Notes: generated by a model not told the origin, from the sequence alone. 12,559 nucleotides of DNA from Anaerolineales bacterium UBA877 (GCA_002294405.1 DBFP01000049.1:2980-15538), one strand, 5' to 3'; shown: positions 1 through 8,308, counted from the first letter of the stretch. A program made the numbers and translations.

Positions 1-1138
1 CCCGGACCTAAATATCACCGATTGGCTTGGAGGCTCGGGGGATAACGGGCCTCACTATGGGGCTAGTTTTCTCTTTGTCACGTATTTCCTGGATCGTTTT
101 GGAAAGGATGCCACCCAGGCGCTGGTCCACGACCAGCAGAATTCCATAGCAAGTGTGGATGATGTATTGCAGCAACTAAAATTTATCGACCCCATTTCCG
201 GAAGACCGATCACAGCTGACGATTTCTTCCTGGACTGGACAATAACCAATGCCGTGAATGAAGAAAATGCGGCTGACGGTCGCTATTTTTATCACAACTA
301 CCCAAATTCGCCCACCATGAGCGATACGGAAGATATTGCCACCTGTACCCAGGATCAAAATTCGCGCACAGTAAATCAATACGGCGTGGACTACATCCGC
401 TTTACGTGCCGGGGTGATCACACAATTAATTTTACCGGTGCCACCCTCACCCATCTTCTGCCTGTCGATCCCCATTCCGGTTCATATGCTTATTGGTCAA
501 ACAAAGGCGATAAATCCGATATGACCCTTACACGCCAATTCGACTTGAATGGCGTTTCTGGGCAGATCTCCTTCAACTATTGGACCTGGTTTGACCTCGA
601 AAATGACTATGATTACCTCTACCTGGAAACCTCCACCGATGGAGTATCCTGGAGTATTGTTACCACCCCATCCGGTACCGCTGAAAATCCCTCCGGAGAA
701 GCATACGGTTGGGGATACAGCGGCCAATCCAACGGTTGGATCCAGGAAACAGTGGACCTGTCCCAGTACGCGGGTCAGGAGGTTTGGCTGCGATTTGATT
801 ACATTACCGATGCTGCAGTAACCTATAAAGGATTCCTGGTGGATGACATATCCATTCCCCAAATCGGGTATTCCGAGAACTTTGAATCCAGCGAGGGTGG
901 CTGGGTGGGGGAGGGGTTTGCGCGGGTGCAGAACATCCTGCCGCAGACTTTCCACCTCGGGCTGATCAGCCATACAGACGCCGGGACAAAAGTGGACATT
1001 TTTCCAGTTAATTCAGACGGGACGGCACAAATCCCCGTAAGTATTGGCAGCAACGGGGTGCAGGATGTTGTCCTGGTTGTCACTGCCACAACACGCTTCA
1101 CGCTCGAAGAGGCTGCCTACCAATTTGAAATTCGATAA
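1..1138 (+). CDS. Secreted M6 / immune-inhibitor-A-like metallopeptidase, C-terminal part (5' end outside window)
   Basis: The reading frame is open from base 2, with no stop, to the TAA at 1136-1138, giving 378 residues; the GTG at 155 is therefore internal and not the start. The first residues (PHYGASFLFVTYFLDRFG, about 18-35) resemble the helix that follows the catalytic region in M6/M30-type secreted metallopeptidases. A beta-sandwich follows at about residues 185-285, with FNYWTWFDLE, a STDGVSW turn, WIQETVDLSQYAGQEVWLRF and GFLVDDISIP; this is the typical C-terminal domain of immune-inhibitor-A-like proteins. The last stretch (GGWVGEGFARVQNILPQTFH) also fits that family. Any HExxH zinc site would lie upstream of the window, so catalytic competence cannot be judged. 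Inferred role: extracellular protein degradation. The family assignment is from pattern recognition and is fairly firm; the enzyme class is less so. Confidence 0.75.
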   Translation, partial: PDLNITDWLGGSGDNGPHYGASFLFVTYFLDRFGKDATQALVHDQQNSIASVDDVLQQLKFIDPISGRPITADDFFLDWTITNAVNEENAADGRYFYHNYPNSPTMSDTEDIATCTQDQNSRTVNQYGVDYIRFTCRGDHTINFTGATLTHLLPVDPHSGSYAYWSNKGDKSDMTLTRQFDLNGVSGQISFNYWTWFDLENDYDYLYLETSTDGVSWSIVTTPSGTAENPSGEAYGWGYSGQSNGWIQETVDLSQYAGQEVWLRFDYITDAAVTYKGFLVDDISIPQIGYSENFESSEGGWVGEGFARVQNILPQTFHLGLISHTDAGTKVDIFPVNSDGTAQIPVSIGSNGVQDVVLVVTATTRFTLEEAAYQFEIR

Positions 1139-1191
1139 ATTCAGAGGCGGTAAATATATAACACCCATACCATGCATTTCGGGAGGAACCC

Positions 1192-1515
1192 ATGTCACCA
1201 ACACAACACCCTGAAGTTATGGTTTTACTCACCCTGGCAGAATACCAGACCGGAACCATCGTCTCGCGCCAAATATCCAAGGCGGAAGGGGGGAACGTCA
1301 CCCTTTTCGCTTTTGATGCAGGGCAGGAACTGAGCGAGCATACAGCCCCTTTCGACGCCCTGGTCCATGTGCTGGATGGGGAGGCAGAGATCAAGATCTC
1401 GGGAAAGCCCTTCCAGGTGAAGACCGGAGAGGCCCTCCTCATGCCAGCAAACCAACCCCATGCATTGAAGGCGGCAAAAAAATTCAAGATGCTGTTAACG
1501 ATGATTAAGGCTTAG
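1192..1515 (+). CDS. Small single-domain cupin protein
   Basis: This 107-residue protein is a single cupin barrel. The first cupin motif is seen around residues 44-63 (GQELSEH, then HVLDGEAEI) and the second around 79-90 (GEALLMPANQPH). Of the usual metal ligands, H50 and H90 are present. The second histidine of the classical HxH pair is missing (the sequence is HTA), so metal binding may be altered or use other residues. The ATG at 1192 is supported by GGAGG at 1182-1186, five bases upstream. It lies 53 bp after the peptidase gene on the same strand. Short cupins of this kind are cytoplasmic and of varied function; no substrate can be named. Confidence 0.85.
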   Translation: MSPTQHPEVMVLLTLAEYQTGTIVSRQISKAEGGNVTLFAFDAGQELSEHTAPFDALVHVLDGEAEIKISGKPFQVKTGEALLMPANQPHALKAAKKFKMLLTMIKA

Positions 1516-1643
1516 AAACCGTAAAACCAATCCTTCTGAAATTACAAGTGAATTTTTCTGAGTATTGTTTTATTCCTTTCGAAAAATGCCCAGGTATTTT
1601 CCAACCTGGTAGAATCCAGCCACAAAATCTGAGAGAGGCTTGA

Positions 1644-2813
1644 ATGGATAAAATCTTAAAGATCACAGGTTGGGTGCTGGGTGGATTAGTGATCCTCCTG
1701 TTGCTGGTGTCAGGATTGTTCGCATATTGGTACCTGCGACCCAACCATGCCGAGGTGAATGGAAATATTGTTTTGGATTCCTGGGATATCACTGCCGACA
1801 GGATGCATAATTCCAACACCGACATGATCGAATGGCAGGGATCATTCTATATTGCATATGTTTCATCCCCGTACCACTTTGGAAGCAACAAGTCCGATTT
1901 GCATGTTAAAGTATCCACAGACCAGGGTCATACGTGGGAAGAAGTTAATACATATAATCCCACAAATGAAGATATCCGCGACCCGAAATTTGCAGCCATT
2001 GGCAGCCGTTTATTCCTTTATGCCCTGAAAAACACCTCTCTCGTGGCGGAACCATATATCACGGTTTATTCCTACACTGAAAATGGCAAGGTCTGGAAAA
2101 CCTTCGACACTGTCCCCGGACTGGAAGGCTGGTTGTTCTGGCGCCCCAAGACCCAGGATGGACAGACCTTCTTCAATGCAGCTTACTGGTACCAGCATGG
2201 GAAATCCGTGCTGTTGAAATCCACTGACGGGATCAACTGGGAGATCATCTCATATATTCACCAAGGGGATCGCAACGATGAAACAGAAATCCAGTTCCTG
2301 CCAGACGGACGCTTGCTGGCTACAGGACGGTTGGAATACAGCGGTTTCGCCGATGGAGCGTTCGGTGACGCCAGGGGAGCCACGTTGATTGCTGTTTCGA
2401 GTCCCCCATATTCAGAATGGACCGAGCTTGTCCAGAGTCGTGTCACCCGCCTGGATGGTCCAATCCTTTTCACTTACCACGACAGGATTTACGCAGCCGG
2501 ACGATACCAACCGGACCTGGGTCATTCCGGACCGCTGACCAATCAAGGCAGCATTCTTTCCCGCAAGCGGACATCCCTGTTTGAGGTGCGCACAGATGGC
2601 CTTGCCTATATTACCGACCTGCCCAGCGCAGGCGATACCTCGTACACCGGTGTGGTGATCGCCGGGGATACCGCTTATATCTCCTATTACACCAGCGCAA
2701 TTTCGCGCGACTATTCTTGGATACTGGGGATGTTTTCCCCGTCTGCTGTACGCATGGCTAAAGTCAATCTTCCAGCCCTCGAGGCGGTGGCAAACCAGAC
2801 TCCAGCTAAATAG
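1644..2813 (+). CDS. Membrane-anchored sialidase-like (Asp-box) beta-propeller protein
   Basis: The 389-residue protein starts with a short positive N-terminus and one hydrophobic segment at about residues 10-29 (VLGGLVILLLLVSGLFAYWY), which should anchor it with the bulk outside the cell. The rest looks like a sialidase/BNR beta-propeller. It has one Asp box at 91-98 (STDQGHTW), a second, shorter one at 193-199 (STDGINW), an RDPKF strand at 112-116, NDETEIQFLPDGRL at 211-224 and RLDGPILF at 269-276. These recurring strand-turn patterns occur in GH33-like and other carbohydrate-related propellers. I cannot identify the full set of catalytic residues (arginine triad, Tyr/Glu pair, acid Asp), so glycosidase activity is not established; it could be a binding protein. 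The ATG at 1644 has GAGAGAGG at 1631-1638 as ribosome binding site. The gene ends convergent with the dihydrolipoyl dehydrogenase gene. Confidence 0.75.
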   Translation: MDKILKITGWVLGGLVILLLLVSGLFAYWYLRPNHAEVNGNIVLDSWDITADRMHNSNTDMIEWQGSFYIAYVSSPYHFGSNKSDLHVKVSTDQGHTWEEVNTYNPTNEDIRDPKFAAIGSRLFLYALKNTSLVAEPYITVYSYTENGKVWKTFDTVPGLEGWLFWRPKTQDGQTFFNAAYWYQHGKSVLLKSTDGINWEIISYIHQGDRNDETEIQFLPDGRLLATGRLEYSGFADGAFGDARGATLIAVSSPPYSEWTELVQSRVTRLDGPILFTYHDRIYAAGRYQPDLGHSGPLTNQGSILSRKRTSLFEVRTDGLAYITDLPSAGDTSYTGVVIAGDTAYISYYTSAISRDYSWILGMFSPSAVRMAKVNLPALEAVANQTPAK

Positions 2814-2876
2814 AAACCAGCTTCCTTCCCGGGAGGCGAGCATCAAAATACTCGACAGACCTTTGAAAATTATGCC

Positions 2877-2917
2877 AAATAAAATTCCACCCCGTTGGTT
2901 CTTCACCAACGGGATGG
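2877..2917 (-). terminator. Intrinsic terminator of the E1-E2-E3 operon, between convergent genes
   Basis: Arms at 2887-2899 and 2905-2917 pair around a 5-base loop. The core of 9 bp is perfect (CCCGTTGGT / ACCAACGGG). The outer 3 bp are separated from it by a position that is a C/A mismatch in plus-strand RNA but a G-U pair in minus-strand RNA. On the minus strand the stem is therefore a continuous 13 bp and is followed by AAUUUUAUUU. It lies five bases past the stop codon of the E3 gene. The plus-strand side lacks a U tract, so it mainly serves the minus-strand operon. Confidence 0.8.
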
Positions 2918-2921
2918 CGAT

Positions 2922-4337
2922 TTATATATGGATCGCGTTTCCCTCTGCAACGTGGGCCACTTCCATAAGCACTTCAGATAATGTCGGGTGGGCGTGGATG
3001 TTACGGGCAATCTCCGCGGGAGTCAATTCCATCATGCGAGCCAGGGTCAATTCGGGCAGCAACTCGGTGACCTCGGGACCGACCAGCGTCGCCCCAAGGA
3101 TCTCACCGTATCTCTCGTCGACGACCAGCCTGACCCAACCCGTGTAATCGCCCAACCCAAGGGCTTTGCCGTTTGCCTGGAAAGGAAATTTCCCCACCTT
3201 CACTGAGAAACCCCTTTCTTTTGCCTGGGCTTCGGTTATACCAAAGGAGGCAACCTGCGGGGAACAGTAGGTTGCCCTGGGCATCATTTCAAAATCCAGG
3301 GTCACAGTTTCGTGACCAGCGATATTCTCTGCACAAACAATGCCCATTGCCGAGCCTACATGCGCCAGCATAAGTTTGCCGGTGAGATCACCGATGGCCC
3401 ATATGCCAGGAACATTGGTCGACATTTTCCCATCGATCTCGACAAATCCATGCGCATCGACTTTTACCCCGGCTGCTTCCAATCCCAGCTCCTTGGAATT
3501 GGGGCGGAAACCGGTGGCTACAAGCGCCAGGTCCGCTTCCAAAACCTGGGTGACCCCCTGGGCGGAGACGGCGACTTTTACACCTGTTTTTGTGGTCCCG
3601 ACCGATTCGACCGTGTGCCCGGCGAGAAGTTTCACCCCGCGTTTTGCATAGATCTTAGCGACCTCAAGCGCGGCTTCCTCGTCTTCCAACGGCAGGATGT
3701 GCGGCAGCATTTCCACAACAGTCACCTCAATGCCGTAAGAATTCCAGATGGTGGCGAATTCCATCCCGACGGGACCTGCCCCGATAATAATGACACTCCC
3801 AGGGAGAGTCTCACTGAGAATTGCCTCCAGATAGGTGACGACCTTTTTGCCGTCCACTTTCCAGGCGGATGGGACTGAAGCACTTGCCCCCGTTGCCAGG
3901 ATGATGTTTTTCGCTGTAACCTGGGTCAATTTGCCATCCTTGTCGGTGATGGAAACTGCTCTCGAATCAGGAGATGAACTGGGGACTAATTTCGCCGAGC
4001 CGAAGATCACTGTGATGTTGTTCTTCTTCATTAAAAACCCAACACCCTTCACCAACCGATCCGAAACCTGTCGGGAACGTTTGACTGCGGCGGGATAATC
4101 CAGTTTCAGGTTCTCAAAAGAAAAACCAAAATCCCTGCCGCGCTCACGCAGGATATGGGCGATCTCCGCATTGCGCAACAGCGCCTTGGACGGGATGCAG
4201 CCGACATTAAGGCAAACCCCTCCCAGCCACTGCTTGTCTACGATGACAGTTTTAAGTCCCAACTGGGCAGCCCGGATGGCAGACACGTACCCGGCAGGCC
4301 CGGCGCCGATCACGAGAACGTCATAAGTATCGGTCAT
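2922..4337 (-). CDS. lpdA: Dihydrolipoyl dehydrogenase (E3)
   Basis: E3 is an FAD flavoprotein that reoxidises the dihydrolipoyl group of E2 and reduces NAD. The 471-residue length is normal for the family. Visible elements in order: the FAD dinucleotide fold GAGPAG at residues 11-16, the redox disulfide C42/C47 in GGVCLNVGCIPSK, ILATGA near 146-151, the NAD-binding motif GAGPVG at 186-191, the second FAD contact AIGDLTG, and the C-terminal interface motif HAHPTLSE with the catalytic His at about 450 and Glu at about 455. All key residues are intact. The ATG at 4337 is preceded by GGAG seven bases upstream. The gene is the last of an E1-E2-E3 series on the minus strand, 85 bp after E2 and followed by a terminator, so it is probably dedicated to this complex, though it could also serve others such as glycine cleavage. 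Confidence 0.96.
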   Translation of the reverse strand: MTDTYDVLVIGAGPAGYVSAIRAAQLGLKTVIVDKQWLGGVCLNVGCIPSKALLRNAEIAHILRERGRDFGFSFENLKLDYPAAVKRSRQVSDRLVKGVGFLMKKNNITVIFGSAKLVPSSSPDSRAVSITDKDGKLTQVTAKNIILATGASASVPSAWKVDGKKVVTYLEAILSETLPGSVIIIGAGPVGMEFATIWNSYGIEVTVVEMLPHILPLEDEEAALEVAKIYAKRGVKLLAGHTVESVGTTKTGVKVAVSAQGVTQVLEADLALVATGFRPNSKELGLEAAGVKVDAHGFVEIDGKMSTNVPGIWAIGDLTGKLMLAHVGSAMGIVCAENIAGHETVTLDFEMMPRATYCSPQVASFGITEAQAKERGFSVKVGKFPFQANGKALGLGDYTGWVRLVVDERYGEILGATLVGPEVTELLPELTLARMMELTPAEIARNIHAHPTLSEVLMEVAHVAEGNAIHI

Positions 4338-4404
4338 GATTATGCTCCATAAATTTTCTTGTCGATTATTAATTAATCAGCAATTCGCTTGATAATTCTC
4401 ATAT

Positions 4405-4419
4405 GTTATCCGAGATAAC
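4405..4419. repeat. Small perfect inverted repeat in the E2-E3 spacer
   Basis: GTTATC and GATAAC flank a 3-base centre, in the otherwise AT-rich 85-bp spacer between the E2 and E3 genes. It begins 18 bases before E2's stop is reached on the plus strand, that is, just downstream of E2 in transcription. There is no U tract, so it is not an obvious terminator; it could be an RNA stem at the 3' end of the E2 message or chance. Confidence 0.35.
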
Positions 4420-4422
4420 CCA

Positions 4423-5640
4423 CTATTCATTCCATCTTTCCAGAGTTTCCTTAACCTTGGAAAGGAAATCATCCGCACTGGCCCCATCAAGGATGCGGTG
4501 ATCAAAAACAAAAGATAAATACACCATCGGCAGGATGGCAATGGCATCCTTACCGGACAAATCACCGACCACGACCGGTCGTTTCTGGATGACCCCCACC
4601 CCCAGGATCCCGACCTGCGGTTGATTGATGATCGGCATGGCAAATAATGATCCACTGACGCCGTGATTTGTAAGGGTAAAGGTTCCCCCCTTGACCTCGT
4701 CTGGATGCAACTTTTTGGTACGCGCCCGTTCGGCGAGATCATTGACCGCCCGGGCAATCCCAAGGAGGGATAATTCATCCACGCGACGCAACACCGGGAC
4801 GATCAGACCTTCCTCGCCGAGGGAAGTTGCCATGCCCACGTTTATTTCGGAGTGAACCAGGATCCCTTCTTCGGTCCAGGAGGAATTAACCAGGGGAAAT
4901 GCCTTCAGTCCCGAGGCAATTGCGGCGATGAAATAGGGTGTGTAGGTAAGATTTATTCCCTCCGCGGCAAAGGAAGCCTTGTTGGACGACCGGTGGGCGA
5001 CCACCCGGCTCATATCCACTTCCATGACAGTTAATACGTGAGCGGAAGCGTCCCTGGATTGCAGCATGCGTTCAGCAATTTGCCTGCGAATGGTGGTCAG
5101 CGGATGGAGCGTGCCGCCTGTTCCGGAAGAATCCATGCCTCCGTCCCTGTTCACGACTCGATTTTCAAGGAAAGAAAGGATATCCTGCTTGGTAATTCTC
5201 CCGTTCAAACCAGTTCCCGAAACACTGGCAAGGTCAACCTTATTTTCTGATGCAATTTTGCGCACCACCGGTGATAGAAACCCGGGATCACGCCCCATCC
5301 CGGTAGAGGCTTCCATAATTTTGGGTAAGTCGACTTTTAATTGATGGTCCCCTTTCAATTCTCCTCCCGGTGTTGGTTCATTTATTACTGGAATTTCTTC
5401 TTCCGCCTGTCCGATCCATGCCATGACATCCCCCACCCGGGCGGTGGTATTTTCGGGGACCAAGATTTTCAAGACCATGCCAGAGGCCGGGCTGGGGATT
5501 TCTGTGACCACCTTGTCGGTTTCCACCTCGAGCAGCGGATCAAGTTCGTTGACCGGGCTGCCTTCAGATATCAGCCATTTGACAACTGTAAGTTCATCCA
5601 CACCTTCACCCAGTCGCGGTACAAGTACCCTGGTGGCCAT
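4423..5640 (-). CDS. Dihydrolipoyl acyltransferase (E2) of a 2-oxoacid dehydrogenase complex
   Basis: E2 is the core subunit that accepts the acyl group on lipoyl-lysine and transfers it to CoA. Domains in order: one N-terminal lipoyl domain at about residues 2-77 with the lipoylated K43 in EVETDKVVTEIPSP; a linker; the peripheral subunit-binding domain at about 121-158 (SPVVRKIASENKVDL, then GTGLNGRITKQDIL), which docks E1 and E3; and the catalytic acyltransferase domain at about 178-405 ending in the active-site motif DHRILDG (H381, D385). At 405 residues it has the usual size for a one-lipoyl-domain E2. The ATG at 5640 has only a weak ribosome site (GTGAG). It lies 69 bp after the E1 gene. 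Substrate class (acetyl, branched-chain acyl or other) cannot be decided from these motifs. Confidence 0.95.
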   Translation of the reverse strand: MATRVLVPRLGEGVDELTVVKWLISEGSPVNELDPLLEVETDKVVTEIPSPASGMVLKILVPENTTARVGDVMAWIGQAEEEIPVINEPTPGGELKGDHQLKVDLPKIMEASTGMGRDPGFLSPVVRKIASENKVDLASVSGTGLNGRITKQDILSFLENRVVNRDGGMDSSGTGGTLHPLTTIRRQIAERMLQSRDASAHVLTVMEVDMSRVVAHRSSNKASFAAEGINLTYTPYFIAAIASGLKAFPLVNSSWTEEGILVHSEINVGMATSLGEEGLIVPVLRRVDELSLLGIARAVNDLAERARTKKLHPDEVKGGTFTLTNHGVSGSLFAMPIINQPQVGILGVGVIQKRPVVVGDLSGKDAIAILPMVYLSFVFDHRILDGASADDFLSKVKETLERWNE

Positions 5641-5709
5641 ATTTGCTCACTTTCTTACTGCGCAGGAGTAACTAATTTTATCGTAATTCATGGTGACCCG
5701 GTCTTTAGC

Positions 5710-8130
5710 TTAAAGCAAGCGCGGGAAGGACGCGGGCCTGGCCTCATGCAGCAATCCATAGACCGCGTCGAAAATTGTTTCCGCGTTCGGCTTGGACCAA
5801 TAATCTCCGTCGGAACCATAAGCGGGACGATGTTCTGAACCTGAAAGCGTTGCAGGGGCTGAGTCCAGCCAGGCATACCCTCCCTGCTTCTCCAGGACAT
5901 TTTGGAGCATATAGGCTGTGGTCCCGCTAGGAACATCCTCATCCACGAAAAGGATGCGTCCTGTTTTTTTCAATGATTCAACAATATTCTCACTAATATC
6001 GAAGGGCAGGAGGGATTGCACATCAATCACTTCAGAATTGATACCCACCGTGGCAAGTTTCGCGGCAGCCTCGAGGGCGATCCGTACGCAGGCACCATAG
6101 GTTACGATGGTGGCATCGCTTCCTTGGCGTACAATTTCCGTGGACCCTGGCGGGATGGTCACCTCGGAAATGTTGGCAGGCATCTGCTCCTTGATGCGGT
6201 AGCCATTCAGGACCTCCACTACAATCGCCGGGTCTCCGGACTTGAGCAGTGCGTTGTAAAATCCTGCTGCTCGGGTCATGTCACGTGGAACGAGCACGTA
6301 CATGCCGCGCACAAGATTGATGATCCCTGACATCAAAGATCCAGAATGCCAGATACCCTCCAACCGGTGGCCGCGGGTCCTCACGATCACGGGTGCTTTT
6401 TGACCACCCTTGGTACGCCACAAGAGTGTCGCCAGGTCATCCGACATTAACTGCAATGCGTATAGCAGATAATCAAGATATTGAATTTCAGCGACCGGGC
6501 GCAAACCACGCATTGCCATGCCGATAGCCTGTCCCAGGATGGTGGCTTCCCGGATGCCTGTATCGGTCACCCGCAGCGGACCGAATTTCTCCTGTAATCC
6601 GTGAAAACCCTGGTTCACATCCCCCAATTTTCCCAAGTCCTCGCCAAAAGCCACCAATCGAGGTTCACGAGCAAGGGCAGCATCGAAGGCAGCGTTGACA
6701 ATGTCAAATCCCATTACCAGGGGGGAATCAGCAGCATAAACCGGCTTTACTTCCGGTACGCGCAAAACCGAGTCAGCATTTGGAGAAGTTAGAAAGGTGG
6801 AATAACGATTCTCTTGTTGAGGGTCCAGCGCACGCGAGCGCTCCAATAAACCCTGGCGAACGGAGGGGGTTTCATCGGCGGTCAGGACAAGCGCCTCGTG
6901 GATTGAACCTGCAATATCCCGTCGGACGGGATTGGGAATTTCAGTCAGCCGGGATCGGATCTGGTCCAGCTGGGCAGTGTGCTGCGAAACCCGGGACGTG
7001 CCTGCAAGGAGGTCCACGGCTTCAGTCCGCTCCTGCAGGAGTGGGGCTTGATATGCCTCCCAGGCCTTTTTACGGGCTGACTCCATCCCCTGGCGCTCCT
7101 TATCTTCAACTGTCACAAGGAGGGCATCGCTCGCGACCCCGCTCTCGATGATCCACTCCCTGAATTTACGATTGCAATCCCACTCAGCCTCCCAGGCAAG
7201 ACGTTCGGGAGTCTTGTAACGTTCGTGTGAGCCAGAGGTGGAGTGACCAAGAGGTTGGGTGAGTTCGGTGACATGCACCAGCGCAGGAACATGGTATTGG
7301 CGGGCGGTCTCGGCGGCTGTTTTATACGTCGCCAGCAAGAGCCGATAGTCCCAACCCGGGACGGTATACAGATCGTAGCCCCGGTCGCACTGTTCTGCCG
7401 GGCAGGGGTCGCGCTGAAATCCCTTCAAGATGGAACCGATATTTTCCTTGACCATCTGGAACTGGTTGGGGACAGATATGCCATACCCATCGTCGTAGAT
7501 GGATATTACCGCAGGGGCGTGAAGCACCCCGATGGCATTGACAGCCTCCCAAAACACCCCCTCAGCCGTGGAAGCGTTACCGATCGATCCCCAGGCAACC
7601 TCATCCCCGTCATGGGAGAATTGAGTGAATTGCTTGAGTGCCTCCAACTTCCGGTACAAGACTGAAGCGTAAGCCAGGCCTACCAGGCGTGGCATCTGGG
7701 CTCCCGTGGGCGATACATCTGCTGCGATGTTATACATTTCGGTCTGGTTTTTCCAGGAGCCGTCAGCGTTGATGAAGCGGGAGACAAAATGGCCGACCAT
7801 GGATCTCCCGGCAGTCGCAGGATCGGCTGTCAAGTCTGCGTGGGCATAAAGCTGGGCAAAGAATTCCTGAAAGGGGAGAGCACCTAAGGCATGGACCCAG
7901 GTCTGGTCGCGATAATAACCGGATCGCCAATCTCCCAACCGGAAGGCATGGGCCATGGCTGCCTGCGGAAGTTCCTTGCCATCCCCAAAGATGCCAAACT
8001 TGGCCTTACCGGATAGCACTTCCCGACGCCCGATGATGGATGCCTGCCGGGATCGAACCACAAGGCGGTAATCGGATATGATCTCGTTTTCAGGGAGGGG
8101 GAGGCTTAATCCCTTTTTTTGATTTACCAT
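5710..8130 (-). CDS. Fused 2-oxoacid dehydrogenase E1 alpha/beta subunit
   Basis: This 806-residue protein joins both halves of the heterotetrameric-type E1, which are usually separate genes, into one chain. E1 decarboxylates a 2-oxoacid with thiamine diphosphate and reductively acylates the lipoyl group of E2. The alpha part spans about residues 20-365 and includes the cofactor region GNASTAEG (184-191) and YDDGYGISVP (212-221), then HSTSGSHERYK (296-306) in place of the usual regulatory loop. A helical linker covers about 365-465. The beta part runs from about 470 to the end, with FGEDLGKLGDVNQGF (495-509), DTGIREATILGQAIGMAMRG (523-542), where E528 matches the glutamate that activates the cofactor, and GIWHSG (592-597). 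The alpha cofactor site is unusual: N185 replaces the acidic residue of GDG/GEG and D213-D214 replace the usual NN. The ATG at 8130 follows AAGG at 9 bases and a strong promoter. Pyruvate or branched-chain oxoacids are both possible substrates. Confidence 0.93.
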   Translation of the reverse strand: MVNQKKGLSLPLPENEIISDYRLVVRSRQASIIGRREVLSGKAKFGIFGDGKELPQAAMAHAFRLGDWRSGYYRDQTWVHALGALPFQEFFAQLYAHADLTADPATAGRSMVGHFVSRFINADGSWKNQTEMYNIAADVSPTGAQMPRLVGLAYASVLYRKLEALKQFTQFSHDGDEVAWGSIGNASTAEGVFWEAVNAIGVLHAPAVISIYDDGYGISVPNQFQMVKENIGSILKGFQRDPCPAEQCDRGYDLYTVPGWDYRLLLATYKTAAETARQYHVPALVHVTELTQPLGHSTSGSHERYKTPERLAWEAEWDCNRKFREWIIESGVASDALLVTVEDKERQGMESARKKAWEAYQAPLLQERTEAVDLLAGTSRVSQHTAQLDQIRSRLTEIPNPVRRDIAGSIHEALVLTADETPSVRQGLLERSRALDPQQENRYSTFLTSPNADSVLRVPEVKPVYAADSPLVMGFDIVNAAFDAALAREPRLVAFGEDLGKLGDVNQGFHGLQEKFGPLRVTDTGIREATILGQAIGMAMRGLRPVAEIQYLDYLLYALQLMSDDLATLLWRTKGGQKAPVIVRTRGHRLEGIWHSGSLMSGIINLVRGMYVLVPRDMTRAAGFYNALLKSGDPAIVVEVLNGYRIKEQMPANISEVTIPPGSTEIVRQGSDATIVTYGACVRIALEAAAKLATVGINSEVIDVQSLLPFDISENIVESLKKTGRILFVDEDVPSGTTAYMLQNVLEKQGGYAWLDSAPATLSGSEHRPAYGSDGDYWSKPNAETIFDAVYGLLHEARPASFPRLL

Positions 8131-8161
8131 AAACTTGAACCTTCATGCCACACTGATCATG

Positions 8162-8189
8162 ATTATATACGGGAAATATAAGTCTCCAA
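8162..8189 (-). promoter_or_regulatory. Probable sigma-70-type promoter of the E1-E2-E3 operon
   Basis: On the minus strand, TTGGAG (complement of 8184-8189) and a perfect TATAAT (complement of 8162-8167) are separated by 16 bp. The region just upstream is AT-rich (AATCAATATTAAT), as an UP element would be. Initiation would fall near 8155, giving a leader of about 25 bases before the E1 start at 8130. The rest of the 178-bp spacer to the transglycosylase gene holds only a weak AT-rich inverted repeat (8220-8226 with 8240-8246). Confidence 0.65.
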
Positions 8190-8308
8190 TTAATATTGAT
8201 TTCAAAGGGGTTGGAGGATTTTATGGATCATTTCTTCCACCATAAATGATGATGTTTTGAAAAATTTAGAGGAATTCGCGTATCGTTCTTGGGGCAGGGT
8301 CCAACAAT

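Noticed and set aside
155..1138. GTG at 155 as start of a 327-residue protein
   Set aside because: The frame stays open to the left edge and the upstream residues fit the peptidase family, so the gene begins outside the window.
1590..1609. Inverted repeat CCAGGT / ACCTGG before the propeller gene
   Set aside because: Only 6 bp with an 8-base loop and no U tract. A TAGAAT follows it at 1610-1615 but has no good -35 at normal spacing, so neither a terminator nor a promoter is supported.
3312..3878. 188-residue plus-strand frame inside the E3 gene, and other long antisense frames in E1, E2 and ccmA
   Set aside because: They lie opposite genes with clear motifs and show no family features or ribosome sites of their own.
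5647..5691. 14-codon reading frame in the E1-E2 spacer on the minus strand, with TGA close to the E2 start
   Set aside because: No ribosome site, no recognisable sequence, and a length easily reached by chance. A leader peptide is conceivable but unsupported.
8220..8246. Inverted repeat TTTATGG / CCATAAA downstream of the transglycosylase gene
   Set aside because: AT-rich 7-bp stem, 13-base loop, no U tract; too weak to call a terminator.
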